Assembly (NCBI GenBank): GCA_028284415.1 | Contig: JANQRU010000004.1 | Location: 558,001 to 622,000 of the forward strand | Direction: 5' to 3' | DNA length: 64,000 nt | Origin: Pyrinomonadaceae bacterium | GTDB lineage: Bacteria > Acidobacteriota > Blastocatellia > Pyrinomonadales > Pyrinomonadaceae | Shown here: piece by piece, positions 63,287 to 64,000 of the stretch | Numbering within the stretch: position 1 is the stretch's first letter | Layout of the letters: each line of letters starts with the position of its first letter | Made by a program: the position numbers and the translations under genes | Notes under the pieces: model-generated | The model's database searches: none | Seen by the model: the letters and a program-made list of their open reading frames with translations, nothing else | What the model was told of the DNA's origin: nothing

Positions 63287-63364
63287 TTGCAATTTGCGGT
63301 TCACAATTTGCGATTTGGGTTTACAAAAAACCACAAAATCAATCGCAAATCGCAAATCCAAAAT
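63285..63364. repeat. Heptamer-phased inverted repeat between uppS and cdsA
   Basis: The left block is ATTTGCA, ATTTGCG, GTTCACA, ATTTGCG, ATTTGGG (63285-63319). The right block is AATCGCA, AATCGCA, AATCCAA (63341-63361). The two blocks are complementary (ATTTGCGATT/AATCGCAAAT). It begins at the cdsA start codon and ends against the uppS stop, so it fills the whole spacer. Confidence 0.75.
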
Positions 63365-64000
63365 CTAGTTTTGTTTTACTCCGCCGAACCTACGGTCACG
63401 TTTCTGAAATTCGAGTATAGCTTTGAAGATTTCCTTGCGGCGAAAATCTGGAAAAAGTGTTTCGGTGACATAAATTTCGCTATAAGCGACCTGCCATAAA
63501 AGAAAATTAGAGATACGCATTTCACCGCTTGTGCGAATCATAAAATCAACTTCTGGTAAGCCGTGCGTGTATAAATTCTGCTCAATGTGCTTTTCGCTAA
63601 AATCTTCTATCGAACCGCCATTTCTGCTTATTTCTTCAAAGGCTTTTTTGCAGGCTTCAACAATTTCCGCACGCCCTCCATAATTTAGAGCTACACTTAA
63701 TTTTGTTCCCGTGTTGTCTTTGGTTAATTCTTCAGCGTCGTGTATTTCCCTTTGCACGTCTTCGGCTAAACCTTTGATGTCACCAATAGCTTTGAAACGA
63801 ATTTTATTTTCATTTACTTCGTCAATTTCTTTATTGATGTAGTATTTGAGCATCTCCATTAATCCCTTTACTTCATCTTCAGGACGCTTCCAATTTTCCG
63901 TCGAAAAAGCATAAAGTGTAACTGCCTTTATTTCTAAACGTGCAAAAGTATCAAGAATCGAACGAACCGATTCAGCACCTTCTTTATGCCCATACAAACG
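63365..64000 (-). CDS. uppS: Isoprenyl transferase (undecaprenyl diphosphate synthase), N-terminus outside window
   Basis: cis-Prenyltransferase running off the right edge. The first visible residues RLYGHKEGAESV and TLYAFSTENWKRPEDEV are family motifs after the catalytic Asp region, which is not included. Further motifs are VALNYGGRAEI and LPEVDFMIRTSGEMRISNFLLW, where the typical form is RTSGEqRlSNFLlWQ. About 35-40 N-terminal residues are missing. It makes the undecaprenyl carrier for peptidoglycan. It is co-transcribed with cdsA. Confidence 0.94.
   Translation of the reverse strand, partial: RLYGHKEGAESVRSILDTFARLEIKAVTLYAFSTENWKRPEDEVKGLMEMLKYYINKEIDEVNENKIRFKAIGDIKGLAEDVQREIHDAEELTKDNTGTKLSVALNYGGRAEIVEACKKAFEEISRNGGSIEDFSEKHIEQNLYTHGLPEVDFMIRTSGEMRISNFLLWQVAYSEIYVTETLFPDFRRKEIFKAILEFQKRDRRFGGVKQN

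Noticed and set aside
63287..63361. N-terminal extension of CdsA
   Set aside because: The extra 25 codons translate a heptamer inverted repeat and precede the first TM helix where family members start.

Overview
The window is 64 kb of bacterial chromosome. It is AT-rich (GC roughly high thirties per cent by eye) and densely coding on both strands. I saw no tRNA, rRNA, CRISPR array, intact insertion sequence or phage module. The gene set is that of a diderm, rod-shaped heterotroph: Sec signal peptides and lipoboxes, MreBCD/RodA/PBP2, bacterial-type AspRS and GyrB. Several features point to Acidobacteriota, probably Blastocatellia/Pyrinomonadales: a Ser/Thr kinase fused to a TolB-N-like domain and TPRs, a paired M16 protease locus, a GH97 glucosidase, and small zinc-ribbon membrane proteins. 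This placement is an inference from protein style; no rRNA is present to confirm it.

Layout. 1-3.6 kb: the end of a serine beta-lactamase-like gene, then two tandem LytS-type histidine kinases and one LytTR response regulator. 3.6-12.0 kb (minus strand): a rod-elongation operon, mreB-mreC-mreD-mrdA-rodA-PBP1A, behind a leader that looks structured. 12.3-17.6 kb: GH97 glucosidase, PaaI-like thioesterase, Ser/Thr kinase-TPR protein. 17.7-21.9 kb: lon, Hsp20, a CBS-pair protein, Rieske protein, ferredoxin. 22-28.6 kb: nadA, small secreted or membrane enzymes, gyrB. 28.9-35.7 kb: YycJ-like MBL nuclease, rhomboid, a dicarboxylate symporter with a coiled-coil insert, nadK, nhaC. 35.9-44.7 kb: a PATAN-like protein, secreted nuclease, an FeS-type photolyase homologue without its FeS cysteines, the M16 pair, trmB. 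44.8-47.5 kb: secreted repeat protein and M48 protease. 48-52.9 kb: pstSCAB-phoU behind an 11-bp-phased triple repeat that looks like a PHO box. 52.9-60.3 kb: S41-like protease, small membrane proteins, class IV aminotransferase, DUF4174 lipoprotein, and a hydrolase/AraC pair with degenerate gene tails beside it. 60.4-64 kb: aspS, cdsA and the start-truncated uppS.

Functional themes. Envelope biogenesis dominates: the Mre/PBP operon makes the lateral wall, UppS and CdsA supply undecaprenyl and CDP-diacylglycerol lipids, and M48, M16, S41, rhomboid and Lon/Hsp20 handle protein quality control. Phosphate uptake is one compact operon. NadA and NadK both feed the NAD(P) pool.

The least explained material is intergenic. 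At least six spacers carry 7-nt-phased tandem words (for example GAGTTTG, AGTGAAT, ATTTGCG), several folded back as imperfect hairpins. There are also one 141-bp element with 29-bp terminal inverted repeats, one REP-like element, a candidate structured RNA before mreB, and a 111-bp in-frame insertion in the M16 protease gene.
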